A stretch of DNA of 64,000 nucleotides from Herbiconiux gentiana (GCF_024978135.1 NZ_JANTEZ010000005.1:186001-250000), one strand, 5' to 3'; counted from the stretch's first letter, positions 1 through 9,057 are shown. Notes: a model not told the origin generated them from the letters alone. Numbers and translations are program-made.

Positions 1-2
1 CG

Positions 3-104
3 GATCACGCGTTCCTCGGGAATCTGCCGCAGGGGTTGAGTCATCTGGCGCTGATCAATGCGGCGCTGTCGATCCGTTCCGCCGGGTCGGAGGCTCGCGT
101 CTAG
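3..104 (+). CDS. C-terminal end of a GH15 glucoamylase/trehalase-type glycoside hydrolase (partial)
   Basis: Only the last 33 codons lie in the window. They include FLGNLPQGLSHLALINAAL, the pattern that closes glycoside hydrolase family 15 proteins of the bacterial glucoamylase/trehalase type, where a Gly-Asn-x-Pro-Gln-x-x-Ser-His segment ends the catalytic barrel. These enzymes hydrolyse alpha-glucosidic bonds, usually in the cytoplasm. The frame ends at a TAG, directly followed by five copies of a 7-base repeat. Substrate cannot be judged from this fragment. The family call rests on this single motif. Confidence 0.72.
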   Translation, partial: DHAFLGNLPQGLSHLALINAALSIRSAGSEARV

Positions 105-139
105 CGGCTCGCGGCTCGCGGCTCGCGGCTCGCGGCTCG
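105..139. repeat. Five perfect copies of a 7-base tandem repeat
   Basis: CGGCTCG is repeated five times without error. It fills almost the whole gap between the TAG of the GH15 gene and the stop of the convergent gene on the other strand. The unit is not a multiple of three, so it is not coding. No hairpin terminator is seen here. Confidence 0.9.
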
Positions 140-141
140 CC

Positions 142-618
142 TCAGGGGCGCGCTTCGTGGTGGCGGCGGCCGTGGGTGCGGCGGTCCTCCTTCATCTCCG
201 CCTCGAACAGATGACGGCGGCCGGCGGCGAGCTGGTCGCGGGCATCACGCTCCGCGTCGCGGAAGGCGGTGTAGTAGGTGTCGTCGAAGTCCTCGACGAT
301 CTGGAACGTCCACCGGCCCTCGATGACGTTGCGGCCCACGACCTCGCGGTCGATGCGGTCGGCGAGCTCGTCGTGTCCGGCGTCGCGCAGCAGGCCGACG
401 GCCTCGCCGAGCGCGAGGTCGGCCTTGCCGGTCAGGCGGTGGAAGCCGTACAGGAACCCACGCGCCTGCTCCATCACCTCGAGGGCCTCGGACAGCTTGC
501 CCAGCGCCTCCACAGTGGCGTCGTCGAGCCCCTCGGGGCGCCGATGCGCGGCGTCGGGGCCGTCGTCGCGGTCGGTGGTTCGTTGCTCGTTTCTCGTTTC
601 GGTCCTGTCGTCGCTCAT
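142..618 (-). CDS. Conserved hypothetical protein, acidic N-terminus
   Basis: A 158-residue cytoplasmic protein beginning MSDDRTETR. The first 35 residues are charged and low in complexity. The remainder looks like a compact mixed fold with a helical middle (LGKLSEALEVMEQARGFL) and a FQIVEDFDDTYY segment. No signal peptide, membrane segment or catalytic motif is visible. I chose the ATG rather than an upstream in-frame GTG because the extra residues (GGNPSPGQARD) look like non-coding sequence. Neither start has a good ribosome-binding site. It converges on the GH15 gene. Similar hypothetical proteins occur in Microbacteriaceae from memory; no function can be given. Confidence 0.7.
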   Translation of the reverse strand: MSDDRTETRNEQRTTDRDDGPDAAHRRPEGLDDATVEALGKLSEALEVMEQARGFLYGFHRLTGKADLALGEAVGLLRDAGHDELADRIDREVVGRNVIEGRWTFQIVEDFDDTYYTAFRDAERDARDQLAAGRRHLFEAEMKEDRRTHGRRHHEARP

Positions 619-682
619 GTCCCGAGCCTGCCCCGGTGACGGATTCCCGCCCACGGGGTTGCGGGCCGGAGGCGACGCCGGA

Positions 683-1444
683 TCAGATGTAGATGCCCGG
701 GTCGAGGTAGAAGGCGGGATCGGTGAGCGAGCCCGGCCCGGTCGAGGCCTGCTGCGACAGATCCCGAGCCGGGATCCCTACGAGGATCGCACCGGCCGGA
801 GCATCCTTCACCACGACAGCCCCCGCCCCCACGCTCGAGTCGGAGCCGATGTGCACCGGCCCGAGGATCGTCGCGCCGGCGCCGACCGTCACCCGGTCGC
901 CGAGAGTCGGATGGCGCTGCTCCCGCCGGGTGCTCTTGCCGCCCAGCGTGACCGCGTGATAGAGCATCACGTCGTCGCCGATCACCGCGGTCTCGCCGAT
1001 CACGACACCCATGCCGTGGTCGATGAAGAGACGCCGCCCGATGCGGGCTCCCGGGTGGATCTCGACGCCCGTCAGGAACCGGGCGAACTGCGACAGCAGC
1101 CGCGCCGGCAGCCGGAGCCCGGGGCTTCGCCACCACCGGTGCGCCACCCGGTGCACCCACACCGCGTGCACCCCCGGATACGCCAGCACGATCTCGAGCC
1201 CCGACCGAGCGGCCGGGTCGTGCACCCGCGCGGCGCGCACGTCCTCCCGCGCTCGCGCCGCGATGCGCTCCAACCCCCGTGTCGGCAGGGCCGGGGCAGC
1301 TCGAGGTGCCGATCGGGGCTCCGGGGCGGGGGCGGTGGCCTCGGGCAGCGGTGACGCGGCGCGTGCGGCTCGCGACCGGACGGCACGGCGCGGCTCGCGA
1401 GGGCCGTGGGGCCCCCGCCGCGCATCCGCCGTTCGTTCGCTCAC
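683..1444 (-). CDS. cysE: Serine O-acetyltransferase
   Basis: This enzyme makes O-acetylserine from serine and acetyl-CoA, the substrate of cysteine synthase. The protein has 253 residues. The catalytic domain runs from about residue 65 with left-handed beta-helix hexapeptide repeats, including the signature [12 protein letters not shown] at 141-152 and the His pair of the active site. It lies 19 bases downstream of cysK, and the two form a cysteine operon. The chosen GTG has a GGGGG-rich site upstream. The first 60 residues are an unusual Arg/Pro/Ala-rich low-complexity extension that normal short actinobacterial CysE proteins lack, so a later start remains possible. Confidence 0.93.
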   Translation of the reverse strand: MSERTADARRGPHGPREPRRAVRSRAARAASPLPEATAPAPEPRSAPRAAPALPTRGLERIAARAREDVRAARVHDPAARSGLEIVLAYPGVHAVWVHRVAHRWWRSPGLRLPARLLSQFARFLTGVEIHPGARIGRRLFIDHGMGVVIGETAVIGDDVMLYHAVTLGGKSTRREQRHPTLGDRVTVGAGATILGPVHIGSDSSVGAGAVVVKDAPAGAILVGIPARDLSQQASTGPGSLTDPAFYLDPGIYI

Positions 1445-1463
1445 GCCTCGTTTGCCCCCGGCG

Positions 1464-2402
1464 TCAGTCGCCGAGGCCGGCCCAGAGCGGCGTCGAGATG
1501 TAGCGCTCGCCGAGGTCGCAGACGATGGCGACCACGGTCTTGCCCGCGTTCTCGGGACGCTTGGCGACCTCGAGCGCCGCCCACATGATGGCGCCCGACG
1601 AGATGCCGGCCATGATGCCCTCTTCGCTCGCGAGCTCGCGGCCCACCTTCAGGGCGTCGTCGAGCGAGACGTCGATGATCTCGTCGTAGACCTCGCGGTC
1701 GAGGATGTCGGGGACGATGTTCGCGCCGATGCCCTGGATCTTGTGCGGCCCCGCCTTGCCTTCGGTGAGCAAGGGCGAGTCGAGCGGCTCGACACCGACG
1801 ACCTGCACGCCGGGCTTGCGCTGCTTCAGCACCTGGCCGACACCCGTGATGGTGCCACCGGTGCCGATGCCGGCGACGAAGATGTCGATGGCGCCGTCGG
1901 TGTCGGCCCAGATCTCCTCGGCCGTGGTGGTGCGGTGGATCTCGGGGTTCGCCGCGTTCTCGAACTGCCGCGCGAGGATCGAGTTGGGGGTGGCGTCGAC
2001 GATCTCGTGCGCCTTGGCCAGGGCGCCGCGGATGCCCTCGGGGCCCGGCGTCAGGACGATCTCGGCGCCGTACGCCCGCATCACGACACGACGCTCGGTG
2101 GAGGCCGTCTCGGGCATGGTGATGATGACCTTGTAGCCGCGGGCCGCGCCCACCATGGCCAGCGCGATGCCGGTGTTGCCGCTCGTGCCCTCGACGATCG
2201 TGCCGCCCGGCTTCAGCTCGCCCGACTTCTCGGCGGCGTCGATGATGGCCACGCCGATGCGGTCTTTCACGCTGTTGGCGGGGTTGTAGAACTCGAGCTT
2301 GCCGAGCACCGTGGCGTCGATGCCCTCGGTGAGCCGGTTGATGCGCACGAGCGGGGTGCGGCCGACGAGCTGGGTGACGTCGTCGTAGATGCGAGCAGCC
2401 AT
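1464..2402 (-). CDS. cysK: Cysteine synthase A (O-acetylserine sulfhydrylase)
   Basis: A PLP enzyme of 312 residues that makes cysteine from O-acetylserine and sulfide. PANSVKDRI at 41-49 carries the PLP lysine (K46). GTSGNTG (72-78) is the substrate loop, and a Gly-rich GTGGTITG binds the cofactor phosphate. The length is normal for CysK. The ATG has AAAGACGG a few bases upstream. It is the first gene of the cysK-cysE pair. The 140 bases upstream should contain its promoter, but only a weak -10 candidate is visible. Confidence 0.97.
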   Translation of the reverse strand: MAARIYDDVTQLVGRTPLVRINRLTEGIDATVLGKLEFYNPANSVKDRIGVAIIDAAEKSGELKPGGTIVEGTSGNTGIALAMVGAARGYKVIITMPETASTERRVVMRAYGAEIVLTPGPEGIRGALAKAHEIVDATPNSILARQFENAANPEIHRTTTAEEIWADTDGAIDIFVAGIGTGGTITGVGQVLKQRKPGVQVVGVEPLDSPLLTEGKAGPHKIQGIGANIVPDILDREVYDEIIDVSLDDALKVGRELASEEGIMAGISSGAIMWAALEVAKRPENAGKTVVAIVCDLGERYISTPLWAGLGD

Positions 2403-2545
2403 GGGTAACCGTCTTTCTGGGAGCGTCTGGAGCGTGGACTGGACGTTGATCGTCGCTGCCAACTCTAGTTCGACAGCCTCCGCAGAGTCCGAATGTTGCG
2501 GAGCTGTGCACGCGAACAGCGTCGCCGTGAACTGTGCAGGAATCG

Positions 2546-2581
2546 CGAGAGCCCCGGAGGACTGATCCTCCAGGGCTCTCG
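2546..2581 (-). terminator. Strong hairpin, likely terminator of the DUF4190 gene
   Basis: A 16-base inverted repeat (CGAGAGCC...GGAGGA with its complement) has a 4-base loop and one wobble pair. It lies 33 bases after the stop of the DUF4190 gene and before the cysK promoter region. No U-run follows, as is common in high-GC actinobacteria. Confidence 0.75.
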
Positions 2582-2614
2582 TCGATTCCGCGGCGTCGGC
2601 CGCGTGGGTGCGGA

Positions 2615-3082
2615 TCAGCCGCAGGTGTAGGTGCGGCCGTCGAGCTCGTAGACGCCCGGACCGAGGTTGGCGCACTCGGCGACCACGCTGCCGAGGGCCA
2701 CGATCACGATGATCGTGATGATGATCTGCAGCACGAGCGCGACGATCGAGATGATCAGACCCGCCTTGGCCGGGGTGTTCTTCACGCCCGCGGCCTTCGA
2801 CTGACGACCGGCGATGACACCGGTGATGATGCCGCCGATCGGCGCGACGAAGGCGAGGAAGAAGAAGCCCACGATGCCGAGCACGAGGCTGACGATGCCG
2901 AGCGTCTTGCCGGGCACGGTGGCACCCTGACCCGCGGGCGGGGCGGCGTTGTACTGGGGCGCCGCGTTGTACTGGGGCGCGGCCGGGTAGGGCTGGGCGG
3001 GCTGCTGGCCCTGCGGCGCGTCGTACTGGGGCGCGGCGGGCGGAGGCGTCGGTTCGCCCGGGCGCTGGCTGTCGTCGGTCAT
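2615..3082 (-). CDS. DUF4190-type small membrane protein
   Basis: A 155-residue protein. Residues 1-55 are a cytosolic Pro/Gln/Tyr-rich tail with repeats of APQYNAAP. Two membrane segments follow: [20 protein letters not shown] and a second rich in Ile and Val. They are separated by a short [15 protein letters not shown] loop, the arrangement of DUF4190 proteins. A short external tail ends with YTCG and contains two cysteines. The function of the family is unknown. The tail resembles those of actinobacterial Pro-rich membrane proteins that bind other envelope proteins, but this is only a comparison. Confidence 0.85.
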   Translation of the reverse strand: MTDDSQRPGEPTPPPAAPQYDAPQGQQPAQPYPAAPQYNAAPQYNAAPPAGQGATVPGKTLGIVSLVLGIVGFFFLAFVAPIGGIITGVIAGRQSKAAGVKNTPAKAGLIISIVALVLQIIITIIVIVALGSVVAECANLGPGVYELDGRTYTCG

Positions 3083-3286
3083 CGTCTGTGTCCCCTTCAG
3101 TGGATGAGCAGGTGCGTCTCAAAGCTACCGCGAAGCTCCTCCACAGGCTCGGATGCTCGGCGGACCGTCCACAGATGGCTGCTCCCGACCCGGCCCGTCG
3201 CCGACAAGGCGCTAGCGTGGAGGCGCGATCAGGTCGAACCACCGACGTCGCATCCCGCCGTCCCTTCTCGTCTGGAAGAAGCCCTC

Positions 3287-4222
3287 GTGAACGCCTCCCG
3301 CCGCCCCCTGTCCGGATCGCGGATCGACCTCGAAGCCGGCGCCTACCGCGCCTCGATCGCGAGCGTCGGCGCCACCCTGCGCCTCCTCCAGCACGAGGGC
3401 CGCGACCTCGTCGTGCCGTTCGGGCTCGACGAGCTGCGCCCCGCCTACCGCGGTGCCACCCTCGCGCCCTGGCCGAACCGGGTGGTCGACGGCCGCTACA
3501 CCTTCGACGGCGTCGACCAGGTGCTCGCGCTCACCGAGCCGGCCCGCGGGCACGCCCTGCACGGTCTCGCGGCCTGGCTCGACTTCACGGTGCTCGAACG
3601 CGGCGTCGACCGGGTGCTCCTCGGCGCGACCGTCGAGCCGCAGGCCGGCTACCCGCACCGCCTCGAGCTCGCGGTGGAGTACGTCCTCGACGCCGAGGCC
3701 GGCCTGCGCCAGGCGGTGACGGCCACGAACGTCTCCGACACCCCGGCACCCTACGGCACCGGCCCGCACCCCTACCTCGTAGCCGGCCCAGGCCGGGTCG
3801 ACGACTGGATGCTCGAGCTGCCCGCCACCGAGGTGCTCACGGTCACGCCCGACCGCCTCATCCCCGTGGCCGTCGCCGATGTGGCGAGCGAGGGCGGCGG
3901 AGTCTTCGACTTCCGCACCGAGCGGCTCATCGCCGACACCTTCATCGACCACGCGTTCCACATGATCTCCCGCGATGCCGACGGTGTCGCGACGGTCACG
4001 GTCCGCTCTCCCGAGGGCACGGCCACCGCCATGACCTTCGGGCCCGAGTGCGGCTGGGTGCAGGTGCACACGGCCGACAACGTCGACCCGTCGATGCATC
4101 GCGCAGGCCTCGCGGTCGAGCCCATGACGTGCCCGCCCGACGCCTTCAACTCGGGCACCGACCTCATCGTCCTGGCGCCGGGCGAGTCGACCACCGCGGC
4201 CTGGAGCATCGCCGCCGCCTGA
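3287..4222 (+). CDS. Aldose 1-epimerase family protein (mutarotase-like)
   Basis: A 311-residue cytosolic enzyme of the galactose-mutarotase fold, which interconverts the alpha and beta anomers of hexoses. Supporting motifs are [24 protein letters not shown] (first catalytic-type His), GTGPHPYL (second His) and an [11 protein letters not shown] strand with the acidic residue near the end. The GTG start has GGAAGAAG eight bases upstream. It is monocistronic. Immediately after the stop codon, its last bases are repeated twice more as a tandem array. The exact sugar is not known. Confidence 0.9.
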   Translation: MNASRRPLSGSRIDLEAGAYRASIASVGATLRLLQHEGRDLVVPFGLDELRPAYRGATLAPWPNRVVDGRYTFDGVDQVLALTEPARGHALHGLAAWLDFTVLERGVDRVLLGATVEPQAGYPHRLELAVEYVLDAEAGLRQAVTATNVSDTPAPYGTGPHPYLVAGPGRVDDWMLELPATEVLTVTPDRLIPVAVADVASEGGGVFDFRTERLIADTFIDHAFHMISRDADGVATVTVRSPEGTATAMTFGPECGWVQVHTADNVDPSMHRAGLAVEPMTCPPDAFNSGTDLIVLAPGESTTAAWSIAAA

Positions 4223-4314
4223 TGCCGGCCCGCGCATCCGCACCCGCCGCCTGACCCCGGCCCGCGCATCCGCACCCCGCCGCCTGACCCCGGCCCGCGC
4301 ATCCGCCGCTCGCC
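4219..4314. repeat. Tandem repeat of 32-33 bases that includes the stop codon of the epimerase
   Basis: Three units begin with CTGA (positions 4219, 4251 and 4284). Each continues with a GGCCCGCGCATCCGC core and CGCCGC. The first CTGA contains the real TGA stop of the aldose epimerase. The third unit decays toward the convergent MFS gene. The array looks like duplication of the gene end. Confidence 0.85.
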
Positions 4315-4324
4315 CGCCCCGCGC

Positions 4325-5779
4325 CTAGTCGGGCAGGCTCGCCCCGCGCCTCGCCGCCGAGTGCCGCGGAATGAACACCGTCAGCACCACCCCCACCACC
4401 GCAGCCGCCGCCGAGATCACGAACGTCACCTGGAACGCCGACGCGCTGGGCGTCGTCACCCCGTTCGCGGTCACCAGGTTCCCGGCGAGCACCACGCCCA
4501 GCACCGCACTCGCGATGGTCGACCCGAGCGTGCGCATCACCGAGTTCAGTCCGTTCGACGCGGCGGTTTCGGTCGCCGGCACCGCGGCCATGATCAACGT
4601 CGGCATCGACGAGTACGCGAACCCCACGCCGAACCCGACCGCCGTGGCGATCACGACCGTGTGCCACACCTCGGTCATCAGGAACAGGGCCAGCACGTAT
4701 CCCACGGCGATGATCGCGATGCCGAGCATGAAGCTGGTCCGCGCCCCGCGCGCCTTGATCAAGCGCGCCGCCACGGGCGACATCGCCCACATCACGAGCC
4801 CGCTCGGCATCAGGCAGAGCGAGGCGACGAGCATCGTCTGGCCCAGCCCCACGCCGGTTCCGGTGGGCGCCTCGAGCAGCTGCGGCAGCACGACGGTGCT
4901 GGCGAAGAACGCGAAGCCCACCGTGATCGACGCCAGGTTGGTCAGCAGCACCGTGCGGCTCGCCGCCACCCGCAGGTCGATCAGCGGGCTCGGCGTGCGC
5001 AGCTCGAACACACCCCAGGCGAGCAGCACCACGGCTCCGCCGACGATCGCCCCGAGGGTCAGCGGCGACCCCCAGCCCCAGCTGCCGCCCTTGGACACCC
5101 CGAGCAGCACCCCGGTCAGACCGACCGCGAGGCCCGCGGCGCCGAGCACGTCGAAGCGCCCCTCGCTCCGCAGGGTGCTCACCGGGATCAACCGCCACAC
5201 CAGCACCAGCCCCGCCGCCGCGAGCGCACCCGAGACGATGAACAGCGCGTGCCAGTCGAGGTACTGCGAGATCACCGCAGCGACCGGCAGACCGACCGCG
5301 CCGCCCACACCTAGCGTCGCACTGACCAGCGCGACCGCGCCGCCGAGCCGGTCGCGGTGCAGCACGTCGCGCAGGATGCTGACGCCCAGCGGGATCACCC
5401 CGATCCCCGCGCCCTGCAGTGCCCGCCCCACGATCAGCGGGATCAGCGAGTACGCGAACAGCGCCACCACCGACCCGACGATCACGAGGGCGAGCAGGAC
5501 GAGCACCATCCGGCGCTTGCCGTAGAGGTCGCCGAGGCGCCCGGCGATCGGCGTCGACACCGCCGCGGCGAGCAGCGTCACGGTGACGGCCCACTGCCCG
5601 TCCTCGGGCGAGACGTCCAGCAGAGCCGGCAGCGACGGCACCAGCGGCGTGAGCAGCGTCATCATGAACGCCGCGACGAGCCCGGTGAAGGCAAGGGTGA
5701 AGACCACCGCGCGCTGGTTGACGGGTGCGCTCAAGCGGGCGCGTTCGGCGTCGCTGAGCCACGGCATGTCCTGCTGCAC
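4325..5779 (-). CDS. MFS transporter, DHA2-like (14 helices)
   Basis: A 484-residue proton-driven exporter of the major facilitator superfamily. The N-terminal half contains GRLGDLYGKRRMVL, the loop 2-3 motif A. About 14 hydrophobic segments are spread over the length, which suits the DHA2 drug/H+ antiporter group rather than the 12-helix group. The first possible start is a GTG just after an in-frame stop; an ATG four codons later (MPWLSDAERARLS) is equally plausible. Neither has a clear ribosome-binding site. A 14-base palindrome sits 58 bases upstream. No regulator gene is adjacent, and the substrate is unknown. Confidence 0.9.
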   Translation of the reverse strand: MQQDMPWLSDAERARLSAPVNQRAVVFTLAFTGLVAAFMMTLLTPLVPSLPALLDVSPEDGQWAVTVTLLAAAVSTPIAGRLGDLYGKRRMVLVLLALVIVGSVVALFAYSLIPLIVGRALQGAGIGVIPLGVSILRDVLHRDRLGGAVALVSATLGVGGAVGLPVAAVISQYLDWHALFIVSGALAAAGLVLVWRLIPVSTLRSEGRFDVLGAAGLAVGLTGVLLGVSKGGSWGWGSPLTLGAIVGGAVVLLAWGVFELRTPSPLIDLRVAASRTVLLTNLASITVGFAFFASTVVLPQLLEAPTGTGVGLGQTMLVASLCLMPSGLVMWAMSPVAARLIKARGARTSFMLGIAIIAVGYVLALFLMTEVWHTVVIATAVGFGVGFAYSSMPTLIMAAVPATETAASNGLNSVMRTLGSTIASAVLGVVLAGNLVTANGVTTPSASAFQVTFVISAAAAVVGVVLTVFIPRHSAARRGASLPD

Positions 5780-5836
5780 GTTCTGGTCATTGCTCGATTG
5801 CGTCGACGAGATGATTGCCCCCTGTGAAGTAGTTAC

Positions 5837-5850
5837 GCGGTTTCAACCGC
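5837..5850. promoter_or_regulatory. 14-base palindrome upstream of the MFS exporter
   Basis: GCGGTTTCAACCGC has perfect 6-base arms around TC. It lies in the divergent gap between the exporter and the TMEM175-like gene. It could be an operator for a remote repressor. There is no direct evidence beyond symmetry and position. Confidence 0.35.
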
Positions 5851-5937
5851 CTGGGCATCCGCTCTATTCCCACCCGGGGTCAGGATGCCCGCCCTCACCC
5901 GCGCGCGCCGAGCCCCCGATGTCGGCAGAATGGGCCC

Positions 5938-6591
5938 ATGCACACCGAGCGGGGCTTCGATCGACTGGTGAACTTCAGCGACGCCGTCGTGGCCATCGCG
6001 ATCACCCTGCTCATCCTTCCCCTGGTCGACAGCGTGACCGACGTCGTCGAGGGCGCCAGCGTCTGGGACGTCGTGGGGGCCGACCTCGGCAAGTTCATGG
6101 TGTTCATCATCAGCTTCGCGGTCATCGGCCGCTTCTGGATCGCCCACCACCGCGTCTACGAACGCGCCGTCGACTACGACTCGTGGTTGCTCTGGGCGAA
6201 TCTGTTCTGGCTGTTCACGATCGTCTTCCTGCCGTATCCGACCGAGCTGCTGTCGGAGAGCAGCGGCACCGACGACGGCCGCGCGATGATCTACGTCGGC
6301 ACGATGCTCGCGAGCAGCCTCGCGCTGCTCTGGCAGCAGGTCATCCTGAAGCGTCGCCCGCAGCTGGTCGCCCCCGAGGCGCGCGGCACCCTGACCATCG
6401 TGCCCTCCGCCGTGACGGCCGGCATGATGCTCGTGACGTTCTTGGCGGTGGCGTTCATCCCGGGGCTCGGGCTCTGGGGGCTGTTCCTGCTCGTGCTCAC
6501 CACTCCGTTGCAGCTCCTCGCCCGTCGGGTCACGGGCTACTCGGATGCTCCTGCTCGACCTCGCTCAGAAACTCGACCACCGCCGTCCTGA
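5938..6591 (+). CDS. TMEM175-family (DUF1211) potassium channel homologue
   Basis: A 217-residue integral membrane protein. Its first helix contains FSDAVVAIAIT at residues 13-23, the hallmark of bacterial TMEM175 channels, in which this helix lines a potassium pore. About six hydrophobic segments follow, including VIGRFWIAHHRVYE after helix 2-3, also typical. Bacterial members are tetrameric K+ leak channels; this comes from the family, not from this sequence. Its last 62 bases overlap the end of the convergent hydrolase gene, so the C-terminal tail (ARPRSETRPPPS) is partly constrained by two reading frames. Confidence 0.88.
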   Translation: MHTERGFDRLVNFSDAVVAIAITLLILPLVDSVTDVVEGASVWDVVGADLGKFMVFIISFAVIGRFWIAHHRVYERAVDYDSWLLWANLFWLFTIVFLPYPTELLSESSGTDDGRAMIYVGTMLASSLALLWQQVILKRRPQLVAPEARGTLTIVPSAVTAGMMLVTFLAVAFIPGLGLWGLFLLVLTTPLQLLARRVTGYSDAPARPRSETRPPPS

Positions 6592-7414
6592 ACACCCGCG
6601 AGGTGACGGCGCTCACGTGATCGCGGCCCGGCAGCCCGAGGAATCGCGCGCCGGACAGCTGCTCGGCGAGCATCCGGGCGCCCTCGTGCACCGGGTCGTC
6701 GTCGCCTGCCACGATGAAGAGCGGATGCTCGGCGGCACCAGCCCGCGGCTGGAACGACCGCGGCCCGAACGCCCGGCGCCGAACCGCCTCGGCCAGCCGC
6801 AGCAGCGCCTCGGGGTCGTTGCCGGCGGACGAGGCCATGCCGAGGTAGCGGGCGGTCTCGGCGTTCAGCGCTTTCCCGCTTCCGTGCCGTGCACTCGTGG
6901 CGGCGGCGAGATCGAAACCGGCGAAGGATCCGTCGATCGGTGGGCCGCCCATCGTGATCGAGCGCACGCGCTCGGGGTGCGCTTGAGCATAGTCGTGCAC
7001 GAGGCGCGCGCCCAGGGAGTAGCCGACGAGGTGCACGGTCGCGCCTTTCGCCGGCGCCTCGGCGTCGAGCACGGCAGTCAGGTCCTCGCGGAACGCGGGC
7101 AGCGCGTAGGCGGCGAGGTTGCGCGGCCGGGCGCTGTCGCCGTGCCCGCGGAGATCGGGCGCGATCACCCGGAAACCGGCGTCGACCAGCGTGGACACCC
7201 AGCGCGTGCGCACCCAGTTCGAGCGCCGGTCGGAGGCGAAGCCGTGCACGAGCAGCACCGTCGGCGCCCCGGCCGGACCGGCTGCCTCGTAGGCGATCAG
7301 CGCCCCACCCGCGCCGACCACGTGCTCCGCCGTCTGCTGCCCCGCCCGGGCATCCACTCCTGCACCGCTGCCGGAACCCCGATCTTCTCCACCGCCAGCC
7401 TCGCCCGCACTCAC
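6530..7414 (-). CDS. Alpha/beta-fold hydrolase
   Basis: A 294-residue soluble hydrolase. HGFASDRRSNW is the oxyanion segment, GYSLGA (nucleophile S133) the elbow, DDDP supplies the acid and GRDHVSA the catalytic His near residue 275. PDLRGHGDSARP is also typical. The first 35 residues are Gly/Ala-rich, and the GTG start is the first possible one, so a shorter protein starting near residue 25-35 is possible. The substrate cannot be inferred. It may be expressed from the small gap facing the YchJ-like gene. Confidence 0.88.
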   Translation of the reverse strand: MSAGEAGGGEDRGSGSGAGVDARAGQQTAEHVVGAGGALIAYEAAGPAGAPTVLLVHGFASDRRSNWVRTRWVSTLVDAGFRVIAPDLRGHGDSARPRNLAAYALPAFREDLTAVLDAEAPAKGATVHLVGYSLGARLVHDYAQAHPERVRSITMGGPPIDGSFAGFDLAAATSARHGSGKALNAETARYLGMASSAGNDPEALLRLAEAVRRRAFGPRSFQPRAGAAEHPLFIVAGDDDPVHEGARMLAEQLSGARFLGLPGRDHVSAVTSRVFRTAVVEFLSEVEQEHPSSP

Positions 7415-7445
7415 CCCACCACCCTAGGCGCGCGAGAATGACCGG

Positions 7446-7871
7446 GTGACCGACTCCTCCACCCCGCCGCCGTCCGGCCTCGCCGCCGGCGCGCGCTGCC
7501 CGTGCCTCAGCGGCTCGCCCTATGACGAATGCTGCGGGCCGTTCCACGCCTGCACGGCCGTCGCCCCAACGGCCGAGCAGCTGATGCGCTCCCGCTTCGC
7601 GGCCTTCGCCGTCGGCGACCCCGACTACCTGCTCGCCACCTGGCACCCCACCACCCGTCCCGCCTCCCTCGAGCTCGACGACTCGCTGCGGTGGTACCGT
7701 CTCGACATCCTGTCCCGCTCGGCGGGCGGCCCCCTCGACCGCGACGGCGTCGTCGAGTTCGCCGCCCACCACCGTTCCCGCCCCGGGCACCCGGGCGCCG
7801 CGGGCGTGCAGCACGAGACGAGCCGCTTCGTGCGGGAAGGGGGCCCCTGGTTCTACGTCGACGCCCTCTGA
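7446..7871 (+). CDS. YchJ-family (UPF0225) protein with N-terminal SEC-C-like zinc motif
   Basis: A 141-residue protein. RCPCLSGSPYDECCGPF at 17-33 supplies the Cys cluster (CxC...CC) of SEC-C/YchJ proteins. TAEQLMRSRFAAFAVGDPDYLLATWHP is the start of the NTF2-like domain of this family, and WFYVDAL closes it. YchJ proteins are conserved but have no assigned reaction. GTG is used as the start. The neighbouring divergent gene is a hydrolase, with only about 30 bases between the starts. Confidence 0.88.
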   Translation: MTDSSTPPPSGLAAGARCPCLSGSPYDECCGPFHACTAVAPTAEQLMRSRFAAFAVGDPDYLLATWHPTTRPASLELDDSLRWYRLDILSRSAGGPLDRDGVVEFAAHHRSRPGHPGAAGVQHETSRFVREGGPWFYVDAL

Positions 7872-7885
7872 CGAGCGTTCAGGTG

Positions 7886-7994
7886 TTGCGCATCCGCTGA
7901 TCGGGCCGAGGGGTTGCGCATCCGCTGATCGGGCCCAGGGGTGCGCATCGGCCGATCGGGCCGAGGGGTTGCGCATCCGCTGATCGGGCCCAGG
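7886..7994. repeat. Four tandem copies of a 28-base repeat
   Basis: Units start at 7886, 7914, 7942 (one base shorter) and 7969. They share TGCGCATCCGCTGATCGGGC followed by CNAGGGG. The array lies between the stop of the YchJ-like gene and the start of an acidic protein. It again contains the GCGCATCC core that recurs in this genome. There are no spacers, so it is not a CRISPR array. Confidence 0.9.
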
Positions 7995-8020
7995 CTGGAA
8001 GCACCGACAGAGGAGTCACC

Positions 8021-8362
8021 ATGACCGACACCGCGCCCACCCCCGACGACGCCGACCACCCCGACGCCCTCGACCAGGCGGGCTCTTTCGGCGCCCCCGC
8101 CGTCGACGCCGCCCCCGACGACTCGCGCGACCCGGCCGACCAGCCCGACGGCGTCGACGAGCGCGGCGAGAAATCCTCGCTCGATCCTGACCACGAGAGC
8201 TTTGCCGCCCGCGAGGCCCACGTCGACGGCGCGGGCCCGAACGGCTCCGGCACCAGCAGCCCCGACGGCATCGGCGCCTACAGCGACGGCCCCGACGCCT
8301 CGGCCGAGCCCGCAGACCCCCACGCCGACAGCCCGAACCCCGACGCCGACGGCGTCGCCTGA
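8021..8362 (+). CDS. Acidic, disordered hypothetical protein
   Basis: A 113-residue protein made almost entirely of Asp, Ala, Pro, Gly and Ser (starts MTDTAPTPDDADHPDALDQ), with a very low predicted pI and no hydrophobic core. GAGGAGT precedes the ATG. Such acidic intrinsically disordered proteins are frequent in Microbacteriaceae, but no function is established. A 12-base piece spanning its stop codon (GTCGCCTGACCT) occurs again 53 bases further on. Confidence 0.6.
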   Translation: MTDTAPTPDDADHPDALDQAGSFGAPAVDAAPDDSRDPADQPDGVDERGEKSSLDPDHESFAAREAHVDGAGPNGSGTSSPDGIGAYSDGPDASAEPADPHADSPNPDADGVA

Positions 8363-8418
8363 CCTACCCGCCTTCCTCGGCCCTGGCACGGGTGGACGCC
8401 GATTTCGTCGCCTGACCT
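8354..8418. repeat. Direct repeat carrying the stop codon of the acidic protein
   Basis: GTCGCCTGACCT is found at 8354-8365, where it contains the real TGA, and again at 8407-8418. It is one more case of a gene end duplicated downstream. Confidence 0.7.
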
Positions 8419-8517
8419 GAACGACCCAGGTCGGGCCCGATCTACCTCCGGCGCGCGCGAGTTGGGGGAATGGCGGTCCTCCCCCGGTCGTTGCATCCCG
8501 TGACCCGGGAGGCCGCC

Positions 8518-9057
8518 ATGACCTTGACCACCGCCACAGCCACGACCCGCCCCACTCCGCCGCTCAGCGAGCAGCTGCAGCGCCTCATCGACCTGGGCCT
8601 GCCCGAACTGGCCGGCATCAGCGCCGAGGAGCTGCGCAGCCGGGCCTCCGCCCTCCGCGGCCGCCCCGACTCGATCCTCGTCGTCGGCCCCGCGATCTCC
8701 ACGCCGGACCAGCTGGCCACGCTGCTTCACCACGACGCGCGGGCGGTCGGCCCCGTCGACGCCCTCACTCACCTCGACGCGCCCGACGCGCATCCTGATC
8801 TCGAACCCTGCCCAGAAGGATTCTCCGTGATCCACGGAATTGCCGCGACCTCCGCCTCGTCCCCCTACAGCGATGACGCGACCCCGCTCGGCGACCGCCG
8901 CCCCCTCACGACCAACGAGACCCTGAGCTGGCTTCTTCAGCAGCCCGCCCAGGCCACCCCGAGCCGCGCCCGCTCGATCTTCGGTCCCCGCCGCGCATCC
9001 ACCCACCGCCCCCGCAGCACGAGCGCCCGCCACCCCCGCCTCGACGCGGCGGCCTGA
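8518..9057 (+). CDS. DUF5701-like protein
   Basis: A 179-residue cytosolic protein. SEQLQRLIDLGLPELAGISAEELRSRASALRG resembles the opening of proteins I remember as DUF5701, found in actinobacteria. A hydrophobic strand (ILVVGP) and a segment with ALTHLDAPDAH follow. The last 35 residues are basic and low in complexity. The ATG was chosen because CGGGAGG lies six bases upstream; an upstream in-frame ATG lacks this. The function of the family is unknown. Confidence 0.68.
   Translation: MTLTTATATTRPTPPLSEQLQRLIDLGLPELAGISAEELRSRASALRGRPDSILVVGPAISTPDQLATLLHHDARAVGPVDALTHLDAPDAHPDLEPCPEGFSVIHGIAATSASSPYSDDATPLGDRRPLTTNETLSWLLQQPAQATPSRARSIFGPRRASTHRPRSTSARHPRLDAAA

Noticed and set aside
7886-7994. 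CRISPR array
   Set aside because: The 28-base units are adjacent without spacers, and no cas genes are nearby.
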